NCBI RefSeq assembly: GCF_023716465.1 | Contig: NZ_CP092415.1 | Coordinates: 1,899,501 to 1,963,500 of the forward strand | Origin: Flagellimonas marinaquae | Lineage (GTDB): Bacteria > Bacteroidota > Bacteroidia > Flavobacteriales > Flavobacteriaceae | Direction of reading: 5' to 3' | Length of the DNA stretch: 64,000 nt | Shown: positions 43,754 through 52,232 of the stretch, piece by piece | Layout: each line of letters begins with the position of its first letter | Position numbering within the stretch: the first letter of the stretch is position 1 | Notes under the pieces: generated by a model | What the model was told of the DNA's origin: nothing | The model's input: the letters and a program-made list of their open reading frames with translations, nothing else | Databases searched by the model: none | Program-made: the position numbers and the translations under genes

Positions 43754-44383
43754 CTATTTACCGTTGAATTGGTTCATGGTGTTTTTGGTTCCTGCGAACA
43801 CAAAGGAGCGTATTAGATCTATAGACTTTTTTAAACGTTCGGGCATAGCTTTTTGTTGTTCGTCGTTCCAACGCCCCAATACATAGTCTACTTGTTTGCC
43901 TTTGCTGAAATCGGCGCCCACTCCAAACCTAAAACGATTATAACCGCTGGTTTGCAACACATTTTGGATATCTTTTAAGCCGTTATGGCCCCCATCGCTG
44001 CCCTTGCTTTTTAGTCGCAATGATCCAAATGGCAGGTTTAGGTCGTCTGTAACGATCAATATATTTTCCATTGGTATGTTTTCCTTGTCCATCCAATATT
44101 TTACCGCCTTCCCGCTCAAGTTCATATAGGTAGAAGGTTTTAGGCAAACAACACTTTTTCCCTTGTGTTTAAAGGTGGCTACAGCTCCTAGTTTTGCATT
44201 CTCAAAAACAAAGTCCTCCTGCTCGGCCAGATAATCAAGAATTTTAAACCCGATATTATGGCGTGTTTCGTCGTAGTCCGGTCCTATATTTCCTAGACCG
44301 ACAATCAAAAATTTTTTCATGGGGTCGTTAACTTGTAATAGTTTTTTGGGTGGGCCAAAAAGCTTATTGATGAAATTGAGCAT
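43754..44383 (-). CDS. pth: Peptidyl-tRNA hydrolase
   Basis: 209 residues. Core: V-G-L-G-N-I-G-P-D-Y-D-E-T-R-H-N-I-G-F (about 28-46, catalytic His), K-P-S-T-Y-M-N-L-S-G (about 84-93), D-D-L-N-L-P-F-G near 115-122, G-H-N-G-L near 135. Cleaves peptidyl-tRNAs released from ribosomes. A 21-residue N-terminal extension precedes an internal Met (res 22, M-K-K-F-L-I-V-G-L-G-N) that would also be a valid start; the longer form is kept because related flavobacterial proteins also show such an extension. Confidence 0.95.
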   Translation of the reverse strand: MLNFINKLFGPPKKLLQVNDPMKKFLIVGLGNIGPDYDETRHNIGFKILDYLAEQEDFVFENAKLGAVATFKHKGKSVVCLKPSTYMNLSGKAVKYWMDKENIPMENILIVTDDLNLPFGSLRLKSKGSDGGHNGLKDIQNVLQTSGYNRFRFGVGADFSKGKQVDYVLGRWNDEQQKAMPERLKKSIDLIRSFVFAGTKNTMNQFNGK

Positions 44384-44410
44384 CGCTCGTAATTGAATGG
44401 CTTAAAAATA

Positions 44411-44451
44411 CAAAAGCATCCCATATTACTAAAGTAAACAGGGATGCTTAT
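44411..44451 (-). terminator. Hairpin terminator after rplY
   Basis: AAGCATCCC / GGGATGCTT arms about 20 nt apart on the minus strand, followed by TTGTATTTTT. It lies just past the rplY stop and before the pth start, so it separates the two. Confidence 0.6.
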
Positions 44452-44468
44452 GCTAACTAGTGAAAGGG

Positions 44469-45104
44469 TTACTCTGCAGCTTCAGCTTGTGGAGCGTCTT
44501 CAGCAGGAGCTTCTCCTTCTGCACCTTCTTCGTCTTCATCTTCAGAATCATCAACAGATGTTCTAGAGGCTTTGACCTGTACGATAGCGGTACTGTCCGG
44601 GTGCAAGAATGTATAGTCATCGTTAAGAATGGTTTCTACTGCAATAGTTTGACCTATTCTTAATTTAGAAATGTCCACGGTGATAAAATCAGGAAGCAAT
44701 GCGGGCAAAGCTCTGATCGAAAGTTTTCTTTTTCTGAATAGCAATCGTCCACCATTTTTCACACCTGGGGAGTTTCCTTCCAAACGTACGGGAATACTCA
44801 TGGTAATTGGTTTGTCCTCGAACAATTGGTAGAAATCCACGTGAAGGATTTTATCCGTTACCGGATGAAACTGAATATCCTGCAAAACTGCGTCAAATTT
44901 TTGACCGTCCTCCAATTCAATTACTGCGGTGTAGGCATTTGGGGTGTACACCAAGTCTTTGAATGCAAGCTCATCAGCTGAAAAATGCACTGGCTTATCC
45001 CCTCCGTACAGTACGCAAGGGACCTTTCCAGCATTACGTAAGGCTTTGGTAGAAACCTTGCCCACGCTTTCTCTTTGGGATCCTTTGATTGTAATTGACT
45101 TCAT
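44469..45104 (-). CDS. rplY: Ribosomal protein bL25 (general stress/TL5 type)
   Basis: 211 residues. N-terminal L25 domain binds 5S rRNA ([10 protein letters not shown] at 7-16, C-V-L-Y-G-G-D near 31-37) and a C-terminal CTC/TL5 domain (about 95-180). The tail after 180 is very acidic ([13 protein letters not shown]). Part of the large ribosomal subunit. Follows prs by 24 nt on the same strand, so prs-rplY form an operon. Confidence 0.96.
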   Translation of the reverse strand: MKSITIKGSQRESVGKVSTKALRNAGKVPCVLYGGDKPVHFSADELAFKDLVYTPNAYTAVIELEDGQKFDAVLQDIQFHPVTDKILHVDFYQLFEDKPITMSIPVRLEGNSPGVKNGGRLLFRKRKLSIRALPALLPDFITVDISKLRIGQTIAVETILNDDYTFLHPDSTAIVQVKASRTSVDDSEDEDEEGAEGEAPAEDAPQAEAAE

Positions 45105-45128
45105 TGTTATATATTAAAATTGATTTAT

Positions 45129-46070
45129 TTACATTAAAAATTTTGAAGATATCGAAGTGTTGTGGTGTACCCGGTGCATTACATCTGCAAACAGGTCGGC
45201 ACAGGACAATATCTTTATTTTACTTTGGTTGCTATCTACCGGGATGGAATCTGTTACGATCAATTCCGTTAGTCTTGATTTTTCTATTCTTTCGTAGGCA
45301 TTACCGGACAAAAGGCCATGGGTTGTAACGGCCCGCACGCTTGCAGCCCCTCTCTCCATCATCAAATCCGCAGCCTTGGTAAGGGTACCTGCGGTATCGA
45401 CCATATCATCTGCAAGGACCACATTTTTTCCCTGAACGTCACCGATCAGCTCCATGTGGGATATTACATTGGCTTTGGCTCTTTGCTTATAGCAAATAAC
45501 CACATCGCATTCCAATGCTTTGGAATAGGCATAGGCTCTTTTAGAACCGCCCATGTCCGGAGATGCGATACAAAGGTTGTCAAGATTTAAGCCTTTTAGG
45601 TAAGGCAAAAATAGTGTTGAGGCGAACAAGTGGTCCACTGGTTTCTCGAAGAACCCTTGGATTTGATCCGCGTGCAAATCCATGGTAATGATTCGGGTTG
45701 CACCTGCGGTCTCCAGCATTTTTGCAACCAATTTAGCGGCAATTGGAACCCTTGGTTTGTCCTTTCTATCTTGTCTTGCCCATCCAAAATAGGGCATAAC
45801 GGCCGTAATGTGCCTGGCAGATGCTCTTTTGGCGGCATCTAACATCAACAACATTTCCATCAAGTTTTCCGAGCTTGGATTGGTTGAGCCAATAATAAAA
45901 ATACGGGCTCCTCGGATGGATTCCTCGAACGATGGTTGAAATTCACCATCGCTATAGCGGGAGAATTGGACTTTTCCCAATTCGGCACCATAGGAAGCAG
46001 CGATTTTTTTACCGAGCTCTACACTTTGGGTACAAGCAAAAATTTTTGGTTCCGGAACTTGATAGGCCAT
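45129..46070 (-). CDS. prs: Ribose-phosphate pyrophosphokinase
   Basis: 313 residues. Motifs: F-S-R-Y-S-D-G-E-F near 36-44, Y-F-G-W-A-R-Q-D-R-K (about 95-104), D-L-H-A-D-Q-I-Q-G-F-F (about 130-140), PRPP-binding V-L-A-D-D-M-V-D-T-A-G-T (about 219-230). Makes PRPP from ribose 5-phosphate and ATP for nucleotides, His and Trp. Own promoter upstream; drives prs-rplY. Confidence 0.98.
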   Translation of the reverse strand: MAYQVPEPKIFACTQSVELGKKIAASYGAELGKVQFSRYSDGEFQPSFEESIRGARIFIIGSTNPSSENLMEMLLMLDAAKRASARHITAVMPYFGWARQDRKDKPRVPIAAKLVAKMLETAGATRIITMDLHADQIQGFFEKPVDHLFASTLFLPYLKGLNLDNLCIASPDMGGSKRAYAYSKALECDVVICYKQRAKANVISHMELIGDVQGKNVVLADDMVDTAGTLTKAADLMMERGAASVRAVTTHGLLSGNAYERIEKSRLTELIVTDSIPVDSNQSKIKILSCADLFADVMHRVHHNTSISSKFLM

Positions 46071-46120
46071 TACAAACTCTTGTTAACTAGCGTTTTAAAG
46101 TACTTTTTTGTAAAGAGGTG

Positions 46121-46150
46121 CAAATTTAAGAATTAATTCGGGTTGATAAA
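46121..46150 (-). promoter_or_regulatory. Bacteroidetes-type promoter of prs-rplY
   Basis: Minus strand TTTA (46150-46147), spacer 18 nt, TAAATTTG (46128-46121), matching the -33/-7 consensus, about 50 nt before the prs ATG. Confidence 0.5.
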
Positions 46151-46168
46151 GTATAAATGAAAGTATTT

Positions 46169-46202
46169 TTTGGTGATATATAAAAATATTTTTTTAGCTT
46201 TG
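46169..46202 (+). promoter_or_regulatory. Bacteroidetes-type promoter of tRNA-Leu
   Basis: TTTG (46169-46172), 22 nt AT-rich spacer, TAGCTTTG (46195-46202), full match to TTTG...TAnnTTTG. Start would be near 46209, 24 nt before the tRNA 5' end. Confidence 0.55.
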
Positions 46203-46232
46203 CACTCGCATTTCAAAAATGTGATACCATTT

Positions 46233-46314
46233 GCCTTGGTGGCGGAACTGGTAGACGCGCTGGATTCAAAATCCAGTGTCTTCGGACGTGTGGGTTCGAT
46301 TCCCACCCAAGGTA
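46233..46314 (+). tRNA. tRNA-Leu (anticodon CAA)
   Basis: 82 nt. Acceptor arm GCCTTGG pairs with CCAAGGT (one G-U), discriminator A, no encoded CCA. Anticodon stem CTGGA/TCCAG with loop TTCAAAA gives anticodon CAA (reads UUG). A variable arm (TGTCTTCGGACG) and T-loop GGTTCGATTCC are present, as in class II tRNA-Leu. Confidence 0.97.
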
Positions 46315-46320
46315 CAATTG

Positions 46321-46362
46321 AAGACCTCGACAATCATAAATTGTCGGGGTCTTGTTGTTTTA
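46321..46362 (+). terminator. Terminator after tRNA-Leu
   Basis: GACCTCGACAA / TTGTCGGGGTC stem (one G-T) with loop TCATAAA, then CTTGTTGTTTTATT, directly after the tRNA. Confidence 0.75.
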
Positions 46363-46431
46363 TTGCCTGCTTTAATTTGTCACTACATCATATGTTATGC
46401 AGTCAATAGCTATTTTTCATACTTTTGGATT

Positions 46432-46770
46432 ATGAAAGTCTTGGCGGTCATCTTGTCCTTATTGATTGTGGTCCTGTCATCATTTCCATGTTGCCAGGAC
46501 GATGATTTGTGCCCCGACTCCACATCTTTGGCCCACACGAAAGAGCATTGTGCGCACGATGATGTTCCACACGATGATGATTCTCATAAAAATCAATCAC
46601 CTTGTTCCCCATTTTATAATTGTGGTCGATGTTCAGCATTTACTATAAGTTTAAGTTCAATTGATTTTGTGGCATACGAGCCGGAACCTGAGATTTTGCC
46701 AGTGCCGTATACTGAATCGTTTTCTAAAGAATTTTACTTTCTAGACTTTAAACCTCCCCGGATTTTTTGA
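46432..46770 (+). CDS. Small exported His/Cys-rich protein (DUF6660-like), leads the TonB receptor gene
   Basis: 112 residues from ATG 46432 (first Met before a hydrophobic stretch of about 18 residues). After the membrane or signal segment come C-C (about 20-21), a Cys at about 26, a His cluster (H-C-A-H-D-D-V-P-H-D-D-D-S-H, about 38-51) and C-S-P-F-Y-N-C-G-R-C (about 57-66). The C-terminus reads F-K-P-P-R-I-F, an [K/R]-P-P-x3 tail also found in two other small proteins of this window (52233 and 61541). Likely a periplasmic metal-binding accessory to the receptor gene 82 nt downstream; that role is inference. Confidence 0.75.
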   Translation: MKVLAVILSLLIVVLSSFPCCQDDDLCPDSTSLAHTKEHCAHDDVPHDDDSHKNQSPCSPFYNCGRCSAFTISLSSIDFVAYEPEPEILPVPYTESFSKEFYFLDFKPPRIF

Positions 46771-46852
46771 AATATCACTAATTGTTAGTTCACAACTTTC
46801 TTGGTAATTCCTGTTTGACCAAGAACACAATCATTTCAAAAAATCAAATTAA

Positions 46853-49030
46853 ATGAAATTTAAAATATTAATGGTACTGTCCCTGTTCAGGATGGTATCC
46901 GCGTTTGCACAAAGCACATTGAATGTGTCAGTTAAAGATTCCCATAGCAATGAACCCCTGATCGGTGTCACGGCCATTCTGGAATCCCTGGAAATAGGAG
47001 CAATTTCCGATGAGAATGGGAACATTCAAATAGAAAATATTCCTAATGGCACCTTTATATTACAGTTAAGCTATATAGGATATGCACCTATTAAAAAATC
47101 ATTGACATTCCCATTGGATCCAGAATCACAGGGACAAATATTTGCCATGGTGCCACAAACGGAAGAAATGGAAGAGGTTACCCTGGTATCTACTAGGAGC
47201 ACCCGAACCATTGAGGATATCCCGACGAGGGTGGAAGTAATTGCAGGGGAGGAGCTTTCCGAAAAAGGGAATATGAAACCGGGGGATATCCGTATGCTTT
47301 TAAATGAAAGTACCGGAATACGTACACAACAGACCTCGGCAACAAGTTATAATTCCAGTATACGCATCCAGGGCTTGGATGGTAAGTACACCCAGTTACT
47401 GAGGGATGGATTCCCATTGTACTCTGGATTTGCCAGTGGCCTAAGCCTAATGCAAATTGCCCCTTTGGATCTTAAACAAGTTGAGGTTATCAAGGGGTCA
47501 AGCTCCACTTTGTACGGTGGGGGCGCTATTGCTGGCTTGGTCAACCTTATTTCCAAAACCCCGGAAGACGCTCCTGAACTTAGTTTTATGGCCAATGCTA
47601 CTTCGGCACTCGGTTTGGATCTGAGCGGTTTTTATTCCCAAAAGTTTGATAAGGTCGGCACCACCGTGTTCGCTTCCTATAATTTAGGAACACCCTATGA
47701 TCCAGCAGATATTGGATTAACAGCCATTCCAGAGTTTGATAGGGTCACCCTAAACCCAAAATTATATTGGTATTTGGATGAGAAGACCGAATTGATGTTG
47801 GGTATGAATGCCATTTGGGAAGATCGTCTTGGAGGTAATATGGATTATGTCAAGGGTGACGAAGTGGTCGATCCTTATTTTGAATCGAACGAAACCGAAA
47901 GGCTCTCCACCCAACTGGGGTTCAAACATTCTTTTAATGAACAAAACCGTTTAGAGCTCAAAAACAGTTTTAGTTTTTATGATAGAACCATCCAGGTGCC
48001 GGATTTTACTTTTTCTGGTTATCAACGCTCATCTTTTAGTGAACTTAATTATGCCAACAATTCAGATAGTGGATCGGAATGGGTGTTTGGGGCAAATCTT
48101 TGGACGGAATATTTTAATGATACCCGTGGCGATGAGTCCCAAGCTTTGGATCAATCCTTCCAGATACTTGGATTGTTTGCCCAAAATGTATGGCCCATTG
48201 ATGAAACTTTGTCCTTGGAAACCGGTTTTCGGGCGGATTTCCATTCTGATTATGGCGCAATGGCCCTGCCCAGATTATCCGTACTCTTTGAACCCAGCCA
48301 ATCCCTCACCTTTAGATTGGGGGGCGGAATGGGCTACAAAACGCCCACTGTGTTTACCGAAGATGCCGAACGGGTACAGTTTAGGAATGTATTGCCCATC
48401 GATGTGGACCAGACCGATCTTGAAAGGTCCATCGGGGGTAATTTTGATGTAAACTATAAATGGACACCTTTTCCCGGTGTGGTTATGACCCTGAACACTT
48501 TGCTTTTTTATACTAAAATTGATGACCCCATGGTATTGGAATTAACTGATAGTGGATACTATACTTTTCTACAACCAGATGGCTATGTGGATACCCGTGG
48601 GGCAGAGGTGAACTTGAAAGTGAAGTATGGGGATTTTAAATTGTTCACCGGATATACCCATGCCAATGTAGAACAACATCAAAATGGCACGGTAACAGAT
48701 TTTCCATTGGTGGCCAAACATCGTCTGAACAATGTATTGATGTATGAAAAAGAAGAGAAATTTTGGGTAGGATTGGAAGCCTATTATTATAGCCCCCAAA
48801 AGTTGAGCACAGGAGAAACGGGGCAATCCTATTGGATAATGGGACTCATGAGTGAAAAGAAGTTTGGTGATAAATTTTCAATCTTTCTGAATTTTGAGAA
48901 CTTTTTGGATACTCGCCAAACACGATTTGACCAAATATATACGGGAAGCCTCAGTGACCCACAGTTTACTGATATTTATGCGCCAGTAGATGGGTTTGTA
49001 GTAAATGGTGGAGTGAAAATCAAGCTTTAG
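46853..49030 (+). CDS. TonB-dependent receptor, metal uptake type
   Basis: 725 residues. Signal peptide (to about 19, A-F-A-Q-S), carboxypeptidase-D-like domain (about 22-110, P-L-I-G-V-T-A-I-L-E, G-A-I-S-D-E-N-G-N), plug domain (about 120-240, R-I-Q-G-L-D-G-K-Y-T-Q-L-L-R-D-G and L-Y-G-G-G-A-I-A-G-L-V-N) and a 22-strand barrel ending V-N-G-G-V-K-I-K-L. Imports a metal chelate or substrate using TonB energy across the outer membrane. Follows the His/Cys-rich small gene; convergent with the MbnP/MbnH unit. Copper is the likely cargo by context, not proven. Confidence 0.92.
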   Translation: MKFKILMVLSLFRMVSAFAQSTLNVSVKDSHSNEPLIGVTAILESLEIGAISDENGNIQIENIPNGTFILQLSYIGYAPIKKSLTFPLDPESQGQIFAMVPQTEEMEEVTLVSTRSTRTIEDIPTRVEVIAGEELSEKGNMKPGDIRMLLNESTGIRTQQTSATSYNSSIRIQGLDGKYTQLLRDGFPLYSGFASGLSLMQIAPLDLKQVEVIKGSSSTLYGGGAIAGLVNLISKTPEDAPELSFMANATSALGLDLSGFYSQKFDKVGTTVFASYNLGTPYDPADIGLTAIPEFDRVTLNPKLYWYLDEKTELMLGMNAIWEDRLGGNMDYVKGDEVVDPYFESNETERLSTQLGFKHSFNEQNRLELKNSFSFYDRTIQVPDFTFSGYQRSSFSELNYANNSDSGSEWVFGANLWTEYFNDTRGDESQALDQSFQILGLFAQNVWPIDETLSLETGFRADFHSDYGAMALPRLSVLFEPSQSLTFRLGGGMGYKTPTVFTEDAERVQFRNVLPIDVDQTDLERSIGGNFDVNYKWTPFPGVVMTLNTLLFYTKIDDPMVLELTDSGYYTFLQPDGYVDTRGAEVNLKVKYGDFKLFTGYTHANVEQHQNGTVTDFPLVAKHRLNNVLMYEKEEKFWVGLEAYYYSPQKLSTGETGQSYWIMGLMSEKKFGDKFSIFLNFENFLDTRQTRFDQIYTGSLSDPQFTDIYAPVDGFVVNGGVKIKL

Positions 49031-49049
49031 CCAAAACCCGATTGAATGG

Positions 49050-49186
49050 AATGAAGCTGACTAAAAAGTCGATTTACGCCAAACTGAACTTGATTGAGTG
49101 TCTCATCATAATTTGCGTATCAGCATAATGGGACATCGAATTGAATTCAGAATGATGTATTTCCGAACATTTTAGTCAGCTTCATT
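49050..49186. repeat. Palindromic intergenic element between convergent genes
   Basis: A perfect 17-nt inverted repeat (AATGAAGCTGACTAAAA at 49050-49066 and its complement at 49170-49186) encloses a second imperfect palindrome whose arms read ACTGAACTTGATTGAGTG... and ...CGAATTGAATTCAG. Inside sequence resembles flavobacterial REP-like repeats (AAACTGAACTTG). It could form a large hairpin and end both convergent transcripts. Confidence 0.7.
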
Positions 49187-49193
49187 TTTTATG

Positions 49194-50174
49194 TCAAATA
49201 TTGATATTAAGATACACGGAAAACCTGTTTTTGACTTCGACTTTTCCATTGTTCAGGTCCTGTGCAATGGGTAACATGGTAGAAACGCCCAGGGCGTATT
49301 GTTTAAAATTCACTTCGGCGCCCAATTTGCCAAAAAAAGCACTTCCCCCCGTATCGGCTACCTCTAAACCGTATTCTTCATTTTTGTCGAAATACTCACC
49401 GCCAACACCAAGTTGGGGGGTTAACGCAAAATTAGTCCCAAAATAATAGGTTTTGTAGGTGTTGAGAGCGTAATTAAACTGATTTCCAAAACGATATTCT
49501 TTATCGTTTTTCGACTTAATGGTGTAATTGGCCATAACGGACAAGCCCCAATTTCGATGGGTGATACCATAATTGGCGGCCAACAGATAATCCCAGCTGC
49601 CGGTTCCCAATTGAAAACTGGGGTTGACACTGCCTTCAAGGTTTGCTTCATCAAACTTGCCTGTGGGCATTTTAACACCACCTCCCAATTGCAAAGTATG
49701 TCGGGGTTTGATTGAGATAATGCTATCCGGGGTTTGTTTCAGTATTTGATAGAACCCAAGAATGGTAGCATCGCCCATTCCGTTGATGCTTTGTTCCGTA
49801 TTATCTGCAAATTCCCTATAGTGGAACTGATAGGGGAGTACGGCATTGATGATAAAACGCTCTCCAAGTGGAATCTGTGTCCATAATTGTAGGGTATTGA
49901 AGTGCTCATCAATCCACGGCGAATTGGCAAAAATACCATCACGGGACTGATAACGCTGGGCTATATACCTGAGCCCTATGAAATTGTTGTTCAATCCGGT
50001 GCCAAAACCCATGCTTCCGCCATTTCCGCTACAGCCGCAAGTATCGCAAAAATCATCGAACATCATTAGGGTTGCCGATGTGGTTTTGGTACATGGATTT
50101 ACGGGTGTTTTATTGGATGTCCCGGTATGGATTCCTAAAATCAATAAAAAAAGTAGTGTTATGTAAATTTTCAT
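49194..50174 (-). CDS. Outer-membrane barrel protein of the MbnP/MbnH unit
   Basis: 326 residues from ATG 50174, which starts 4 nt after the MbnH-like gene's stop (the longer ORF start at 50204 would overlap it). Signal peptide 1-19. The N-terminal mature part has a Cys cluster F-C-D-T-C-G-C-S-G-N-G-G (about 41-52, metal-like). The rest is beta-barrel-like with many aromatic ends (G-L-R-Y-I-A-Q-R-Y, A-V-L-P-Y-Q-F-H-Y) and a final F-S-V-Y-L-N-I-N-I. Likely an outer-membrane transporter-like partner in copper handling; known only by neighbourhood. Confidence 0.8.
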   Translation of the reverse strand: MKIYITLLFLLILGIHTGTSNKTPVNPCTKTTSATLMMFDDFCDTCGCSGNGGSMGFGTGLNNNFIGLRYIAQRYQSRDGIFANSPWIDEHFNTLQLWTQIPLGERFIINAVLPYQFHYREFADNTEQSINGMGDATILGFYQILKQTPDSIISIKPRHTLQLGGGVKMPTGKFDEANLEGSVNPSFQLGTGSWDYLLAANYGITHRNWGLSVMANYTIKSKNDKEYRFGNQFNYALNTYKTYYFGTNFALTPQLGVGGEYFDKNEEYGLEVADTGGSAFFGKLGAEVNFKQYALGVSTMLPIAQDLNNGKVEVKNRFSVYLNINI

Positions 50175-50178
50175 AAGG

Positions 50179-51225
50179 TTAGTATTCGGCGAATCTTTCG
50201 TCATTAATAAATTCTTGATCGGTAAGGGTATTTAAAAAGGCGATCAGGGCTAGTTTTTCTGTTTCGACCAGAGAAATTCCCAGACCTTCATCTGTTTTTA
50301 ACAAGGGGTCCAGCGTGGGTGAGTCCTGAACCCCATTTTGATAGAAGTTCAGTACGGACTCCAAGCTTCCAAATCTACCATCGTGCATGTATGGGGCGGT
50401 CAGGGCCACATTCCTTAAACTGGGCACCTTGAACTTGTAATTGTCATCCGAACTGCCACTTACCAAAGCCCTTCCCAAATCATTGATATTTGGATTAGGG
50501 GGCAAGCCATTGTTCCTAAAACTTCCATCGGAAAACAGGTCGGAGGTGTGGCAGCTAGCGCATTTTTCTTTGAAAATTGACATGCCTTGAAGTTCTTGGT
50601 CGGTCAAAGTAACCCCATCTTCGTTCCGTACATATTTGTCGTATTTGGAGTTATAAGAAACCATCATCACCATAAACTGTGCAATGGCTTTCAAAAAGTT
50701 CTCGTGGCTTACCCCGCCTTCTTCAAAAGCGGCATTGAATGCATTTTGGTAATCGCCATCTTTCTGTAATTTTTGAAGAATTCCTGTCATGGTTTCTCCC
50801 ATTTCCACCTCGTTTGTAATCGGGATTATGGGAAAAAGATCCAAGTGATTGGTGGCTCCGTCCCAAGCGAATTCCGAAAAGAAAGCCATGTTGGCAATCG
50901 AGGGAGTGTTTCGGGTTCCTTCCAAATCGTTTATGCCATGGCTAAATTGATGACCATGGTGCGTGAACGAAAATTTTTGTTCATGACAAAAACCACAGGA
51001 TATAAAACCGTTTGCTGATAATTTGCCATCATAAAACAGTTTTTTTCCCAATTCAAAACCGAATTTGGTAGGAGGATTGGCTTCTACATTATAGATCATT
51101 GGCGGAAAGTTTGAAGGTATGGTAACGGACAAGAGTTCGTTGTCACCAATACTCCGGTACTCCTCATCGTTTTGGCTGCAGGCAGATAACATCATTAGCA
51201 GGATTGCCCATATTAGATGTTTCAT
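50179..51225 (-). CDS. MbnH-like di-haem cytochrome c peroxidase family lipoprotein
   Basis: 348 residues. Lipobox M-L-S-A-C near 13-17. Two c-type haem sites: C-G-F-C-H (about 78-82) and C-A-S-C-H (about 223-227). Family: MauG/CcpA-type, closest in context to MbnH, which oxidises a Trp of MbnP to kynurenine to make its copper site. The neighbouring MbnP-like gene, 52 nt upstream on the same strand, gives the expected substrate. It is outer-membrane or periplasmic. Peroxidase function in the classical sense is not assumed. Confidence 0.88.
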   Translation of the reverse strand: MKHLIWAILLMMLSACSQNDEEYRSIGDNELLSVTIPSNFPPMIYNVEANPPTKFGFELGKKLFYDGKLSANGFISCGFCHEQKFSFTHHGHQFSHGINDLEGTRNTPSIANMAFFSEFAWDGATNHLDLFPIIPITNEVEMGETMTGILQKLQKDGDYQNAFNAAFEEGGVSHENFLKAIAQFMVMMVSYNSKYDKYVRNEDGVTLTDQELQGMSIFKEKCASCHTSDLFSDGSFRNNGLPPNPNINDLGRALVSGSSDDNYKFKVPSLRNVALTAPYMHDGRFGSLESVLNFYQNGVQDSPTLDPLLKTDEGLGISLVETEKLALIAFLNTLTDQEFINDERFAEY

Positions 51226-51245
51226 AGGTGTAAAATTGAATTTGA

Positions 51246-51270
51246 GGGCTGTTCATTTTATGAACAGCCC
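51246..51270 (-). other. Intercistronic hairpin between MbnP and MbnH genes
   Basis: Perfect 10-nt stem GGGCTGTTCA/TGAACAGCCC with a 5-nt loop, no T run on the minus strand. It is in the 52-nt gap, so it may set mRNA stability or a lower MbnH dose rather than end transcription. Confidence 0.6.
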
Positions 51271-51277
51271 ATAAAAT

Positions 51278-52075
51278 CTAGTGTGAGCTTCCGTCTCCGT
51301 TGTGTACGTGATCCACAGTGAACATATTTGATGTGTTTGTGGCGATTAGGGGTGATTTTTCCTCGCTGACCATAATTACCGCTTGTTCGGTAAGCGATAT
51401 TTTATGTTGTCCATCCAGTATATTGCCGGCATTGGCCACAATATGGATTATCGGGGTCATATCATCACTGACCAAGGCATCTGTTCCAAGGCTTAGCGTG
51501 GTTTCTTTGTAATTGTCCAAGCTGGAACCGTGACTTCCCATATGAATTTTAAAATTGGTGTCATCGGTAACCGTGGCCGAGGTAAACGTTCCCTCAAAAT
51601 TCAGGAACTTGTAGCCAGCTTGCCAGGACCACATCATGTTATTGTTTTCAGCTTGGGTAAGGAGGTCTCCCTGTCCTTCGGCTCCCAAGAGATACTTTTC
51701 TTGGTCCACACCAATTCCAAACGTTATTGAAGTGTACTTGCCGGTAGGAACATCGTAAAGAACTACTTCTGTTTTTCCGGTTTCTTCGCTTGTTATAAAA
51801 AAGCCCGTATCCTTAGGATAGGTGAATATGTTACCATCTTCATCGGTCAGCCTAAAATTTCCGACAATGTAGTTCAGGCGTTCTATGGTCAAGGTCTCAT
51901 TCTGGGAATTGGTGTAGGAAGACCCTAGAATAAGGTCGTCCCCGGATACGCTGTTGTCAAATTCAATTTTTACCATTCCGGTACCTGTTAGTTGCGTAGA
52001 ATCGTCATCGCTGCTGCATGATGCCAATAAAATGGATAAGAATAAAGCGGTAGATAATTTATAAATTGATTTCAT
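51278..52075 (-). CDS. MbnP-family copper-binding lipoprotein
   Basis: 265 residues. Lipobox L-L-A-S-C-S-S-D-D-D (about 16-25) with the acidic lipoprotein export signal of Bacteroidetes. Family marks: N-Y-I-V-G-N-F-R-L (about 69-77), M-M-W-S-W-Q-A-G-Y-K-F-L (about 147-158) and a C-terminal D-H-V-H-N-G-D-G-S-S-H. The W-S-W-x-x-G-Y-K segment holds Trp residues of the type that MbnH turns into kynurenine. Periplasmic or surface copper binding, cotranscribed with the MbnH-like gene. Which Trp is modified here is unknown. Confidence 0.88.
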   Translation of the reverse strand: MKSIYKLSTALFLSILLASCSSDDDSTQLTGTGMVKIEFDNSVSGDDLILGSSYTNSQNETLTIERLNYIVGNFRLTDEDGNIFTYPKDTGFFITSEETGKTEVVLYDVPTGKYTSITFGIGVDQEKYLLGAEGQGDLLTQAENNNMMWSWQAGYKFLNFEGTFTSATVTDDTNFKIHMGSHGSSLDNYKETTLSLGTDALVSDDMTPIIHIVANAGNILDGQHKISLTEQAVIMVSEEKSPLIATNTSNMFTVDHVHNGDGSSH

Positions 52076-52232
52076 CTGTAATACAAATAGTTATGAGTTG
52101 GGAAGCCTCTGCTTAAAAGCCCCCCGGATTAAAAATGTTATATACATGTGCCAAAGGCGCAGTACTTAAAAGTATAGGCACAGTTGCTTTTTTCCCTTTA
52201 GGGAAATAGCACAGCTATAAAAAAGGTCGGTG

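Noticed and set aside
46133..46333. 66-residue minus-strand ORF over the tRNA-Leu gene
   Set aside because: It is the antisense of the tRNA (the well-known spurious W-V-G-I-E-P-T-R type protein), not a real gene.
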